A stretch of 64,000 nt of DNA from Forficula auricularia (GCA_024734495.1 JALMQS010000187.1:6903499-6967498), one strand, 5' to 3'; shown: positions 46,332-58,564, numbered from the stretch's first letter. The notes: a model not told the origin generated them from the letters alone. A program made the numbers and translations.

Positions 46332-48896
46332 GTAATCATATACTGTACATCCCGATGGTACAGCTCATGGAGGAACGGCCATAGTCGTAAAAATCACTTC
46401 CAACATTACGAGATGGAGAAATACGAAGAAAAAGTCATCTACAAGCGACTTCAATTAAAGTCACAGACAAAAATAATACACAAATCACACGGTTAGTGCT
46501 GTCTACTGCCCTCCTAGATATTCAATTACAAAAGAAGAATTCTCTACATTTTTTGATACACACTCGATTAAGAAATTTATAGCAGGTGGAGATTTCAATT
46601 CAAAACACATATATATTAGGGGTCCAGACTTATAAATCAGGAAGGAACCTATATAAATTAATATCTTCAAAGGATACAACACACTTTCTACAAGAAAATT
46701 AACATAATGGCCCTCTGATCTTAATAGACTACCTGATTTATTAGATTTCTTTGTCTTCAAATGGGATAGCAGCTCCCCTGCAACTGTAGAAGAACATATA
46801 GATCTCAGTTCAGACCATACACCCATTATAGCCACAATCAGCTCTACTGATAAAAAATAAAACGAACCCTACTTTATGCAATAAAAAAACAAATTGGTCA
46901 TCGTTTCAAAACCTAATAGAAAATAATATAAATTTAAAAATTCCTCTCAAAACCGAAGAGGATATTGAAATGGCAATTGAGCATTTTAATAACACCATAC
47001 AAAAATCTGCATGGGAATCAACACCCGAAATAGAAATCAAAGAAGGACAAATTAACTTTACAACTGAGATAAGAGAAAAATTGAAAGAAAAACGGCGACT
47101 TCGAAAAATATGGCAAACAACTCATTACCCAGGAGACAAGTCAGCCTTTAATAGAGCCACGAAGGAGCTAAAAAATCTCATTTTTAAAAATAAAAATGAT
47201 ACACTTCAAGACTATCTCTCGAAATTATCACCACAAGGCAACAATGAACATTCCTTATGGAAAGCAACTAAATACCTAAAAAGACCTAAATCCTTCATAT
47301 CTCCATTAAAAACAAACACAAACTCCTGGGCAAGAACAAATCCAGAAAAAGCCGAAACCTTTTCCCATTACTTGGAAAACACTTTTAATCCCTTTCCCCA
47401 AACATGTCTGAGTTCTGAAAATCACCAAATAGAAGAATTTTTGAATTCTCCTTTACAATTATTCCCACCCATTCGACCCTTTACAACAAAAGACATAGAA
47501 AATTTCTTAAAACATGAACCAAATAGAAGAAAATCTCCTGGATACGACCTAATTACGATTGAAATTTTAAAAAATATTCCAAAAAAGGGAATAACTCTAC
47601 TCTCCGAAATATTTAATGCCATTTTAAAAACACGATATTTTCCAACCCAGTGGAAGTTTGCTTACATAATCATGATTCTTAAGCCGGGTAAAAAGGAATC
47701 TGAAGTTTCTTCATACCGCCCAATCAGTCTGCTACCACAAACATCAAAGATTTTTGAGAAACTTCTTCAACTACGATTAAAGGCTGAAATCGAAATGGAT
47801 GAAATACTACCTCATCATCAATTCGGATTTAGACATCACCATTCAACATCCGAGCAGATCCACAGAATCGTAAATATCATCGAAACAACCTTGGAAGAAA
47901 AAAAAATATGTTCTGGAGTGTTCCTCGATGTCAGACAGGCATTCGATAAAGTGTGGCATCCTGGACTTCTCTATAAAATAAAAAAACTATTACCTGATCA
48001 TTACTACTGGATATTAAAATCATATCTTGAAGATCGCTACTTCCAAGTAAAGATTGAAGATGACTTTTCGAAATTCCATCAAATTCGAGCAGGAGTTCCT
48101 CAAGGAAGCATTTTGGGGCCCTTACTTTATACTATATATACAGCTGATATTCCAATCCTGGAGGACACTTTCGTTGCTACCTATGCGGATGATACTGCTT
48201 TACTTTTACTACTGCGACCCCGACACAGCTTCCAATCGTCTCCAAGAACAACTAGATACCTTACAACACTGGTTAAAAAAATGGAGAATCCATATAAACG
48301 AACAAAAATCAACTCATATCACATTTACAAACAAAAAAATTACATGTCCACCCGTTTATTTAAACTCTAAAATCATCCCTAATAGTAACTCTGTGAAATA
48401 TCTTGGCTTAATCTTAGACTCGAGACTCACATGGAAAGCCCACATAGACTCCAAACGCAACCAAATAAACTGTAAATACAAAAGAATGTACTGGCTTATA
48501 GGAAGAAAATCCCAACTGGCGTTAAAAAACAAAATACTTATTTATAAAGCGATTTTAAAACCAATCTGGTCTTATGCATGTCAACTCTGGGGAACAGCAA
48601 GTGAATCCAATATAAGCAAGATACAACGACTCCAATCCAAAATCCTTCGATGCATAACTGATGCTCCGTGGTACATAACCAACGAATCACTGCATACCGA
48701 TCTTCAGGTTTCCTCTGTCAGGAAAGTTATCCATATTGCTTGTCAAAAACATATTCATAAGCTGGACATTCACTCCAACCCGTCAGCCATATCCTTACTC
48801 GATAATAGCCAATCGATAAGAAGACTAAAGAAGAACCATGTCCTGGACACAGAAGACCGCTACACGACAAACAACTGGGAAAACAAATTTCACTAG
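45730..48896 (+). pseudogene. LINE ORF2: endonuclease and reverse transcriptase, multiply frameshifted
   Basis: The start at 45730 reads ITLWNANSLIQRRHEIELF and ILLVTETHFTD, the N-terminus of an apurinic-type endonuclease. It restarts after the duplication at 46181. Later endonuclease blocks (HPDGTAHGGTAIVVK, FIAGGDFNSKH, SDHTPIIA) are readable only across frameshifts in 46330-46860. The reverse transcriptase is open from 46970 to about 48220 (SSYRPISLLPQTSKIFEKLL, FLDVRQAFDKVWH, GVPQGSILGPLLY, YADD at about 48182-48193). A further frameshift near 48205-48230 moves the C-terminal part, including KYLGLILDSRLTWKAHI, into another frame to the stop at 48894-48896. It cannot make one protein. Confidence 0.92.
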
Positions 48897-49079
48897 AATA
48901 GTCATTTCTGGATGATTTCTTCTATTTCATGTATCGTGTGTATGAGTGAGTGGACGAGACATGAACGTGTATTGAATTCGTGAGAGAATGAATGTATCTT
49001 TTATCAAATTTACTTATAGTTCAAATTGCATTGAACTGATTGTAAAATGACATAATATTGAATAAAAAAAAAAAAAAAT

Positions 49080-50435
49080 ATTCATGATACTTTTTTGATC
49101 TTGACTAATAAAAATAGATTTTATTGATTTCACAAAAATAATATTTTTATTTTATCTCATTCTTTTTAAATTCTTTATTCATCAAATCTCCAGAAATATC
49201 TTTTAAGGTTTTCCAATGTTATTTTTCATGCACAGTATGTAAACATTTAAGGTAGATTTAAAATATTGTTTAATAACTCACCTTAAGTAATATTTTGAAC
49301 AAGAATTTTCACTCTCTCTATTTTTCTAAGCCTTAAGGCGAAAAGTACCTATATAATGTGTGCCTATTCTCAAAACTCTTCTTATAAATAGACTTACCAT
49401 AATATTATTTTCTCAAACCGGGACAATTTCGAGTGTTTATTCGAAATAAAAAATTAGCAACTTCTATATGATTTTACAATGAATTCCGATACACAAGATA
49501 GCCCAAAAGTAAGAAAAGTCAAAAAGCTCATTTGTATTATAGTATACCTACAGATTAGATTTTGGAATATCTCGTTCAAAAGGCAGAAAATATTATTTTA
49601 TGAATTATTCTAATGAGATATTAAGAGGATGTTATAGTATAGCCATAAATGATCAATTTATATTTAAGTTTATTAATAATTACTGGGGCAGCCTGCTCTA
49701 GTGTACCGAGTTTTAAAAAGATTTCACTTTTTAATTATTTAATGTGTGGGTGAGCGATTCTTTCATTAGAATCTGATCGATAAAAATAACTACAAACAGC
49801 ACGGATAGAATGATCTCTCTTTTTTTAGAGCTCGGGTGGACAACAAGTTCCAACCTGTATCAGACTTAATTTATATTATTCTAGGAATGGCCTTTTGCAC
49901 TTGGACAAAAACTATACTCGTTATAGAGAGAGGGAATATTTAATTGGACTTAATTAAAATTCAGACAATAATGTACAAAAGAAATTACTTGTTTCATCTC
50001 TAACTAACAAGCGTACCTACCTAGTCTTAAAAAAGTTTTTACTTTTTCATTTATTTCTTTGAAATTTTTAATCACGCTGAAAAATCCACTTTAAAATATA
50101 GTTCAGAATTAAATTTACCGAGGTAGCACTTAATAATTTTTCCTAAAAACCGGCATTAAATAACGAACTGACCGGGACACCTGAACTATACCTTCAAACC
50201 GGGCTGTCTCGGTCAAACCAAGCCTACTTATAAACAACCCAAATGTTGTACAATTTATTTCATTATTAGAAATTTCTTGAATTTAGCTATCTTTTACTCA
50301 TTCAAATAGACAGCTGATAGACACATTTATTTTGAATATTGGCATTAAATAGCTGAGTTGTAATGTGACAGATTTTATTTATTTATCCCATAGATTTTCT
50401 TTTACTTTTTTAAATATATAATTTTAAATATATAG
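49080..50435. other. stretch without a recognised gene; one dispersed motif
   Basis: The only repeat noted is at 50140-50220, where gaccgggacacctg and caaaccgggctgtc resemble the reverse complement of 63010-63080. The remainder is AT-rich without domain-bearing frames. Confidence 0.45.
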
Positions 50436-50640
50436 AGAGCTTAAAGACACTAGCCTTCTAAGCAGCAGTCCGGGGTTCGAGTCCGAGTCCCTGCATTGAT
50501 ATTTGACCGGCTATAATCTGATTCCTAGTCACCAATCCGTCTGGCAAGCGTGGTGACTTAATGCCAACCCCCTTCCATTTGATGGAAGAGGCCTATATTC
50601 AGCAGTGGATTGTCGCTATCGACAGGCTGATGATGATATA
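50436..50640 (+). mobile_element. tRNA-derived SINE
   Basis: Box B-like GGGTTCGAGTCC at about 50473, then tttgaccggctataatctg shared with the SINE at 3122. A GC-richer body ends in aggctgatgatgat followed by a TA repeat. The head is short and box A is degenerate. Confidence 0.65.
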
Positions 50641-50644
50641 TATA

Positions 50645-51800
50645 TATATATATATTTTATCTTGAAAAACAGTATTAATTATATTTTTTATTGTTTTAGG
50701 TAAGTGCAGTTCAGCTGAACCAAGATTGTCTTTTTTCGCAGTAAGTTTATTTCTCTGATTAATGATGAATTGATGAAGATATGATATTTTGAATAAACAA
50801 AGAAGCAATAAATAGTACACAATTCATAGTTAATTTGACATTTTTCAAATTTCTAGATATCATTACTCAACATGACATTGCTTTTTAAATCTTTTATTTG
50901 TTAAGAAAGATAGTATGCTTAAAAATAATTACACAGTAAACCGTTTTATAAGGTTTTTATAGGATTATTTAAGAGAGGACATCAAATGCTATCAAAACAT
51001 GGCTTTAAACTAAAAACACTGATGAATTATTATTATATGAAAACGGAGTGTTATTTAGACTTTATACAAATCAATCTTTTGGTGCAATTCTACCATGGAA
51101 AATCATTTTTATAATAATTATTCAATGATCATAAAGACATAAAATTACTGACTTACCATATATATCAATAATTTATTTTTACCTTTTATTTATTTATTCA
51201 TTCATTTATTTTTAAATAAATATATAAATCAAAGTCTATAGTAGGTTTTATGATAATCTTATTATTTGCATGATAAATGACTATTGAATAATCCCACAAT
51301 CCCACTAGATAGTCTGAAGTCTGACGTTTGGATTATTTAAATATTAGCTTTTAGTAATTTTCTGATTCATACCCACTATTAAGGTTACATCCACATATCA
51401 ATTTTATATAACAACCCTAGTAGCACAATGTTTCAAACTATATAGTAATATACAAATGTACCTGTTACGAAACGTTTTTGGACCAGAAAATAATTTTAAT
51501 TACTTGCAGCTCAATGGGTAATTTTAATATAATAATATTATCTAAAAATATGACCTGCCTGACTTAATAAGAGAATGGCATCAAACTATAATTGAAGGCA
51601 AAAGAAGCAGGGTTTGTTTTTTTTAAAAAAGTTGACAGAAAAATTACAATTTTATTTAATTTTAATTGGTATTTTAAGTAGGTAAATGGATATTTCTCTA
51701 TTTTTAGAAATGGGTTATTATATAAATCATCGAGAATACGTGAGGCAGAACCTATATTTACACCATTATATTGCCATTAGATGAGTAAACTTTGTAGATA
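50645..51800. other. stretch without a recognised gene
   Basis: AT-rich; nothing recognised. Confidence 0.5.
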
Positions 51801-51808
51801 GGAATAGG

Positions 51809-52055
51809 CAGAGGTGAATTTACAAATGTGCCGCCTATAGGCTGAGCCTAATCGTCCACTATGCTATATTTCTTACAAAACTAAATATAGGTAATGAAAT
51901 AAGGAATACGAAAGTTATGCAAATGTTTATTAGAATCACATCAAATGCAACAAAAACTTTATTCCAACAGAATATAAAAACTCATACATAAAAGTCTTCG
52001 AAAATTTGCCGCCGCAAGCTATAGCCTTGCTAGCCTAATTAGAAATCTACCCCTG
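51809..52055. mobile_element. hAT-type MITE
   Basis: Termini are cagaggtgaattt and, reverse-complemented, caggggtagattt, with subterminal gccgcc blocks on both sides. Flanking 8-mers ggaatagg (51801-51808) and ggaattgg (52056-52063) match at 7 of 8. It is 247 bp and non-coding. Confidence 0.8.
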
Positions 52056-52059
52056 GGAA

Positions 52060-52955
52060 TTGGGCTATCTCTTTTTATATAATTCTCAGTGTAAATCGTT
52101 TCTAATGGAACAAATTAAAGAATTAAAAGAAATTTCAAGAAATTTTTATTCCCGAAAGTTAGAAAAAATAAATTTTTTCATTTTTTAGAATTTATCCCAG
52201 ATTAGTTGATTATCGAGAAATTGTACTTTGATGCAAAGACAGTGTTTTGAAATCATTGGGAGACGCACTATATAGTTACTTGTTCCTTCGAATAAACAAA
52301 TAATAGCCATTTGTCCAACTAAGGGAGTAAAGTGTACTATTTCTTTCCATTTAATGAGCAGCGAGAGCAGCGAGGATAGTAATCATCCAATGAAAAAAAT
52401 GATACCTACTATATTGTAAAGTGGAAATCAATATTTTTTCAAACCTTCAAATTTTTATGATAAGAATTTTTATCTCGTTGAATTCAAGATTACTTTAGTG
52501 ATAATGATTTTGGATCTTGTCTCTAAATGCAATGGCGTAGTTTACACCCAGTCTTCAGTCCCAATTAGTTCCTAAACGAAGTGATTTAGGGTACTGTTTA
52601 TACTTAAATTATCTCAATCTTATTGGCGAAAATCACGATAAGCGTAACATCTCTTCGAGATATATAGAATTAATAATTTTATGTAAAAACATGCGAATTC
52701 ACCTCTCTTGACATCTATATTGACAAAAAATCATATCAGAAACAAAATGTATTATAAGAAATTAAGAATTATAAATTTACTAATCCGTTATCTAGAGTCT
52801 CTGATTTTAGCCAATTAAAAATAAAAACCACCTCTTAAAAATAAATAAAATCAATGGTTTTGGATCATCTCTATTATTGGCGAAAATCACCAATCGCTAA
52901 AATTGTTCCTTAACGGAGATCAAAAACATTTTTCTCCGTAATAATATGTTTGTTT
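52060..52955. other. stretch without a recognised gene
   Basis: AT-rich; nothing recognised. Confidence 0.5.
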
Positions 52956-53022
52956 ATTAAGTGGATATCAATGAGGCAGTCCAAAAAAATAAGAAGATAA
53001 TTTACACTATCTTTTTATTCAT

Positions 53023-53066
53023 AAAACCGACGTTTCGGAGGCTATTCCCTCCTTCTTCAGGGTTTT
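53023..53066 (-). ncRNA. hammerhead ribozyme-like motif (left arm)
   Basis: Minus strand: AAAACC, CTGAAGA, A, GGAGG-loop-CCTCC, GAAACGTC, GGTTTT. Identical in core to the right-arm motif at 53275-53318. Confidence 0.65.
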
Positions 53067-53274
53067 GAAAAGTCATTGAAGGAAATCCAATGCGACATTC
53101 CCCTCTGTCTCCTCTTTCAGAGACAGTAACAATAATAAATTGTATATCATTCTCAGCAGATTACATTACTACATTATAATTCTGCTGAGAATGATATACA
53201 ATATATTAATGTTAATGCCTCTGAAAGAGGAGACAGAGGGGAATGTCGCATTCGATTTCCTTCACTGACTTTTC

Positions 53275-53318
53275 AAAACCCTGAAGAAGGAGGGAATAGC
53301 CTCCGAAACGTCGGTTTT
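53275..53318 (+). ncRNA. hammerhead ribozyme-like motif (right arm)
   Basis: Helix I is AAAACC (53275-53280) with GGTTTT (53313-53318), six perfect pairs. The core CTGAAGA is at 53281-53287. Helix II is GGAGG/CCTCC. GAAA at 53305-53308 is followed by CGTC, where cleavage would follow C53312. Helix III is just ACGT with no loop, which could pair only between two molecules, as in hammerheads that act as dimers. One extra A separates the core and helix II. Confidence 0.68.
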
Positions 53319-53956
53319 ATGAATAAAAAGATAGTGTAAATTATCTTCTTCTTTTTTTGGACTGCCTCATCGATATCCACTTAATTCACTTATCAGTCCA
53401 TCTCCAAAAATTACTCCAATCTTATGTTTGTTTATTTTTTAACCTCTATTAAAGAGCTACTATAGAGGTTGACAATAGATGCTAGGGAATGATTTTACAT
53501 TGAATTATTAAATCTATATATATCTTGAATAGATGTCACACGTGTTTCCACCAATATCATTGGTTTATTTCGATTTGATACATAGTTACTTAACAGTTTA
53601 TTAGTACACTAATTTATAAACATATCCTTTACACAATGACTGAGTAAATATTTCATTACTTTTAATACAAAAAACGTTATTTAAGGGAGTTGACCCCCTA
53701 AATGATTACAATTAATTTTTTTTTTTAAACTTTGGAAATTGATAAATGTTTATGAAAAAAAAATCCTTTCAAAATTGCATGAATTTCTGAGGGTTCGTTC
53801 CGGATATAATGAATTTATAAATTAACACATATCCTTATAGGACATTACTATATTTCGAATTATAGAAAAATTTATTATATTTAATAAAAATGAAAATCCG
53901 TTGAAATTTTAGGTACTCTCCCTTATCATAAAATAAGTTTCAATTTAAAATATAAT

Positions 53957-54700
53957 ATATTGAAAGCAAAAATGTAAGTATCTTTTTTAGGTGTCTTTTC
54001 TTGAAAAAAGATGTAAATTATTTCAAAAATCAACCCTGATCTAAAATATTTATAAATGAATTTATCTTTAAGGACCAATCATAGATTTTAGAGAAAAAAA
54101 TTTTACATTGCATATCAGAGAGGTTCATCACCTTAGGAATCGAACCCAACGCTAACTAAGCTCGCCGGGGCGCTAGCCAAACCCTTAAGACAAATCTCTC
54201 TCCGACATGCAACATATATAAGTATTATAGCTAAAGATTCTTCACTCCCTTCAACTCAAAGAGAATAGTAAAAAATCTGGATAAACTGAAAAAAGTTTTC
54301 AGTGAGGTGCCCTTTAATTTTATATTGAAATATTTTAGATCAGGGTTGATTTTTGAAATAATTTACATCTTTTTTCAAAAAAAGACACCTAAAAAAGATA
54401 CTTAAATCTTTGCTTTCAATATAAAATTAAAGGGCACCTCACTGAAAACTTTTTTCAGTTTTGACAGATTTTTTACTATTCCCTTTGAGTTGAAGGGAGT
54501 GAAGAATCTTTAGCTATAATACTTATATATGTTGCATGTCGGAGAGAGATTTGTCTTAAGGGTTTGGATAGCGGCCCTGCAAGCTTAGTTAGCGCTTGGG
54601 TTCGATTCCTAAGGGGACGAACCTCTCTGATATGCAATGTAAAAATATTTTCTCTAAAATCTATGATTGGTCCTTAAAGTTAAATTCATTTATAAATATT
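53957..54700. mobile_element. interleaved inverted repeats carrying a tRNA-like SINE
   Basis: Module X (53957-54050) recurs inverted at about 54329-54422; module Y (54045-54330) recurs inverted at 54415-54700. The order is X, Y, X-inverted, Y-inverted, not a simple palindrome. Y includes a tRNA-like stretch with box B GGTTCGATTCC (plus strand near 54597-54612; minus strand in the first copy). No coding frame is seen. It may be two overlapping fold-back elements sharing an arm. Confidence 0.8.
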
Positions 54701-54704
54701 AAAA

Positions 54705-55977
54705 TATAATATTTATTTGAACATAATTGTTTATTTTTGTTTTTCATCATACTACCATTTGGTAAGACTTTGTTCACACCTCACTAAAGTGACTTTTAAT
54801 TTGGTTAAAAATTAGATTAAAATGGATAAAATTTACACTCGTTAAATCTTATTTCGTTCTGGAGCAACACATATTTGAAGACTAGTGTAAGCACATTGAA
54901 TGTTTTCTGTTGCAATCATAAGTGGACTAATAAAAGCCATTTGTTTGTTTTCCTTATAAAGAACACAGAGAAAAATTACTGAACTAAAAATGTCAAACAA
55001 CAAGATTTTTCTAAATTTGGTAGTCAAATTGGTTATATGAGACGTTTATTTTGAAAGTGGCCTAACTCCAATTTTGGAAAAAAATGAGTTAATGACAGAT
55101 TTAGTTAGACATAGATGTCTTCTTTTCAAATTTATAATATCCTAGCCAAAGAAGTACAATATCATCATGAATTCGTCAAAATAAATACATCAAAATATAT
55201 ATAAATCTATGCATTTATAAAAATATAAATACAAATATCTCAAAATAACAAATAATGGACTTAGGCCACTTTCAAAATAAACGGCTCATATATTAGGCCT
55301 AAACATTTCAAGTAAAAACAAGAACATACTTGAAAAATAAAAAAATAAAACTATTTATCATTCCAAAATTTAATTAAAAAAATTTAAAATATAAATAATA
55401 ATAACGTTGTTCTGAACTGTTTTGTAACCCCATTACAAGTCTAAATAATCAGCCAAATGCGGACGTATTCATAAATAGAAAATAACTTTTTAGTATTTAA
55501 AGTCCTTTAGTAATAACCCTAATACATTCAATTATCGTTCATTGGAATAGAACCAATGTGAAAATTAATCCAACTGGAATATTATTTCGAATTGAAAAGC
55601 TAAAAAGAAATACTTATAAGATGTTTTTGTTCTCCCTCCTATTATTTTTATTTAATCTCCATTATGACGTGAAAATCTCATTGGAAATTCTATGCATTTT
55701 TTATTAACTTATTCGCCAACAAAATGTTGATCTTTTTCTAGTGATATATATATAACTAGATATACATATATGCATGCAAGTTATAAGAACAAGGGTGTCT
55801 ATATGTGCTGCATAATATAAATATACGTATGGTCCTTGGTGTCTTTTATAAAGAAAGAAAAGGGCATAAAATATCATTTGATTTCACTGTTTACATTTAC
55901 CTTCCTCTTGAATGCAGCCAATTCTTTCCTATTTTCTCTTCGTTTTCTGATATTTTTCCAAACTTTTCATTTTTCAA

Positions 55978-56011
<34 letters not shown>

Positions 56012-56380
56012 AAAGCAATAGCAATGGAATTTTCTCAGAATATTAAATGTTGCAAGAGCATTTCTTTGGTAGTATGTCAAAGGCAGATTATACTTCAATT
56101 TTTAAAGAATAAAATACCATTTTAATTGTATCTTTATATATAAAAGGCGAAGCCTACACTCGACAACTCACTTTTTAATTAATATCCTTCCCGTACCTGA
56201 TTAGTCTTCTCTTTATCATTGGGTAATAAACACATTTTTTTATATTATGTCGATAACATGAAAGCAGGTTTCTAGAGCCCGTTGTATTTTTTAACTCAAT
56301 GTGCTTAAAATTTGACATTTTATTAATTTGAGTTAAACATTTCAAAGACCTTCGATCAAGTTTGACACAAATCTTTTTGC
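54705..56380. other. stretch without a recognised gene; ATT microsatellite
   Basis: An (ATT)n tract lies at about 55978-56009. Small frames across it are not genes. Nothing else was recognised. Confidence 0.5.
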
Positions 56381-56384
56381 AAAA

Positions 56385-57190
56385 TTGTTTTCCTTTGGCC
56401 TCACCTCGAGTATCTGCAAGTTATTTGAAAGCTTTCTCTCCAACTGTATAGTTGTCATCGAGGGGTGAACCGCGACCTAAAATCGTGTACACCTACTTTC
56501 ATTTCCACTTTCATTTCCAAGTAGAAGACAATAGATGACAATAGATTATCTAATGAATTCCAAAGTAATTCCAAATAATTCCAAAGACGGTGTATACCTA
56601 ATTCCAATCGCGGTTCACCCATCGGTTGTCATGGATATAATATCATCCTCATCATTTTATACAAACGCTGGAGTTGCTAATTTTTCCTATGCTCTTTTTT
56701 ATTTATATAAATGATCCAGTGTAAATCCAATTATTTGTAAGGCAGATTATAGTGCCCTCCATAACGATCAATTATTAATATTATAAAAAAATCGCTTAGA
56801 CATTACTTTCTTGATTATACAGACTTGAAAATTGGTGATCTCTTAACTTAGTGAACTTTAACACGGATAAAATACAATGTTGCCTAATATATAGGCGCGT
56901 CGATAGAATCCTTGAAAATTGAGGATTTCATAACTTAGTGAACTTTAATGCAGACAAGACACGGTGTTGTCTAATATCTAGGCACGTCGATAAACCTTCC
57001 TGACATATCCTTTGATTAAAATTCATTAAAATTTAATGATAAAATATAAATATTTGTTGTCACCCTGGTATATGACCTTTCTTGGAATGATCATAATACT
57101 TCTGTAGCAAAAGTCACAGCACGTAAGCTCGGCCTTCTATTCTAGACGTTTTTTTACATATACTCAACTTCTTACTCTATACCAATGGTT
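56385..57190 (+). pseudogene. strongly decayed LINE reverse transcriptase region
   Basis: Scattered blocks match the LINE at 57842-58290. ctgcaagttatttgaaagct (CKLFESFLS) corresponds to its KLCKLFESFLSDRC. Further on are tttatacaaacgctggagtt (FYTNAGV), ggaatgatcataatacttctgtagc and cacgtaagctcggccttc, in the order of a reverse transcriptase C-terminal half. Stops and frameshifts are frequent. A 90 bp segment near 56825-56990 is duplicated in tandem. A MITE interrupts it at 56459-56624. Confidence 0.65.
56459..56624. mobile_element. MITE with 8 bp target duplication, inserted in a dead LINE
   Basis: Terminal inverted repeats cgaggggtgaaccgcga and, reverse-complemented, cgatgggtgaaccgcga (one mismatch). 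gttgtcat at 56451-56458 recurs at 56625-56632. It is 166 bp. The 8 bp duplication suits hAT-like or related superfamilies, but the ends lack the usual CA-G start, so the superfamily is open. Confidence 0.8.
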
Positions 57191-57520
57191 TCCAGTCGGG
57201 GGGGGGGGGGGTCCGCGGATCATAGACCATAGGTGGTCCGTGAGGGTCTCGCGAGTGGTTAAAAAAAATGATTAAAAAAATAAAAAAATTTTTTTTCTCA
57301 AATTATTAATATATTTATTAAAATAAAACATTTCTCTAATTTTTTTGTTCTCTTTTTCTAAAAAAAAAAATTAAAATAAAAACTTAAAACTAATTTAAAG
57401 CTTTTTATTACATTGTAAAAAATAAATGTATTAGGGTGAACACTGACCACCCGTCCTACTGGAATGCGTTATAAAACTTAAAATGTTCTACTTTGACTAT
57501 GTCAATATCTGGTCACCCTA
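57183..57520. other. partial hAT-like end and a small inverted pair
   Basis: ccaatggtttccagtcgggg (57183) with ggtccgcggatcatagacc after a G run looks like one end of a hAT-type element, without a partner end. Further on, agggtga (57433) and tcaccct (57513) form a short inverted pair that may be a tiny MITE. Both are weak. Confidence 0.35.
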
Positions 57521-57841
57521 CTCTAGTGTATCTTATCTTATATATGGTACATTTTTATTTCAAAAAGAAAGTTTGGACTCACGTAACCTCAGACAGCCAG
57601 ATTCAACTAAAAATTCCTGATGTTTTAGACTTAAGGATGTTTATTATTATTATTATTTTATTAATTAATTACGGTCCCATATCATCATGAAAACAGGAAA
57701 AAAAGGATAAAAAAAGTGTGTATCTTATTCTCATGAACTAATATTAGAAAAAATTAATTTTGAATAATTTAATATATTAAATTTCAATTAATTATAAAAT
57801 TTACTGAGAACGTACCGAGACTTGAAACTAATTTTCATATT

Positions 57842-58290
57842 AAAATCATGGAAAAGGCCATCAACGAGCAAGTTCTACGACACTTAGAGTCAAATAAATT
57901 AATCCACGATAGGCAATACGGCTTCAGGCAGTTTTTTTTTTTAATGCAATCGATTGCAAGAAGGGGTGTACCAGTAAAGATGCAGCTCCTATGGATCTCG
58001 AAAGTCCTTTGCATTACCGAAGAGAAGGGAAAGTTGATTAAGTGAGAGAAATTGACCTCCGTCGGCATTGCTCCGAAACTTTGTAAGCTGTTCGAAAGTT
58101 TTCTTTCAGACCGTTGTATTAAGATTGTCATCGATGGAATATAATCTTCCTCCTTCCACACCAACGCTGGAATTCCTCAGGGATCGTTTATCTCCCCTAC
58201 GCTCTTTCTTATCTATATCAACGACCTTCCAAACTTGAGTACATTATTACGCAGATGACAGCACCTTACATAACGCCATTGCATCCGTAC
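57842..58290 (+). pseudogene. LINE reverse transcriptase fragments flanking a nested LINE tail
   Basis: Before the insertion the frame reads KIMEKAINEQVLRHLESNKL and HDRQYGFRQ. After it, KLTSVGIAPKLCKLFESF is followed by GIPQGSFISPTLFLIYIND. In a typical element about 50-60 residues separate these blocks; here they are replaced by the nested tail. A stop follows IVIDGI and the YADD region is frameshifted. Confidence 0.8.
57932..58048 (-). mobile_element. nested LINE 3' tail
   Basis: Nearly identical to the 3' UTR and tail at 44325-44440, in the same orientation (T run at 57932-57942, taatgcaatcg, agagaagggaaagttgatta). It interrupts the plus-strand LINE and replaces part of it. No target duplication is seen. 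Confidence 0.85.
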
Positions 58291-58429
58291 CTTTTTGGTG
58301 TATCTCCTTCCCTCATCAATATCATTATATTAAAAAAAAATTACTTGTGTGCCTAAGGTACGTCCTCTCAGTTAGGACCTACGGGTGGATAACGTCACGA
58401 GATGAGATTATTATTTGTCCAAATCCTCT

Positions 58430-58560
58430 AAAGGTAAAGTCTAAATGACTGGAGTGGCCCCTCCATCGTGAAAAGAAAAAGAAGAGGAAGAGAGGAGTTG
58501 AAGGTATCTGTGGATGCGGGCTTTAAACACCTGAAGATTATTATAGGTCGCTGTTTTAAA
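58430..58560 (-). pseudogene. LINE ORF2 C-terminal fragment
   Basis: On the minus strand the frame reads NLQVFKARIHRYLQLLS, matching the C-terminal blocks at 23258 and 44439. It is short and lacks the preceding region. Confidence 0.55.
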
Positions 58561-58564
58561 AATG

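Larger units (their letters stand above)
44881..49078 (+). mobile_element. jockey-like LINE, 5'-truncated and broken
   Basis: It contains the C-terminal half of a gag-like ORF1, the ORF2 endonuclease and reverse transcriptase, and a short 3' UTR ending in AATAAA with a poly-A run at about 49062-49078. The order and motifs fit the jockey clade. The copy is inactivated by a nonsense codon in ORF1, an internal tandem duplication and several frameshifts in ORF2. I found no convincing target-site duplication. Confidence 0.9.
52956..53395. mobile_element. inverted-repeat element with twin hammerhead motifs
   Basis: Two arms of about 205 bp (52956-53165 and about 53183-53395) are near-perfect inverted copies around a short centre. 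Each arm carries the same complete hammerhead-like motif, on the minus strand in the left arm and the plus strand in the right, pointing outward about 75 bp from the ends. No protein is encoded. A solo arm of the family is at 16600-16765, and a related arm starts at the window edge (63925). It is probably a non-autonomous Penelope-related element (inference). Confidence 0.85.
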
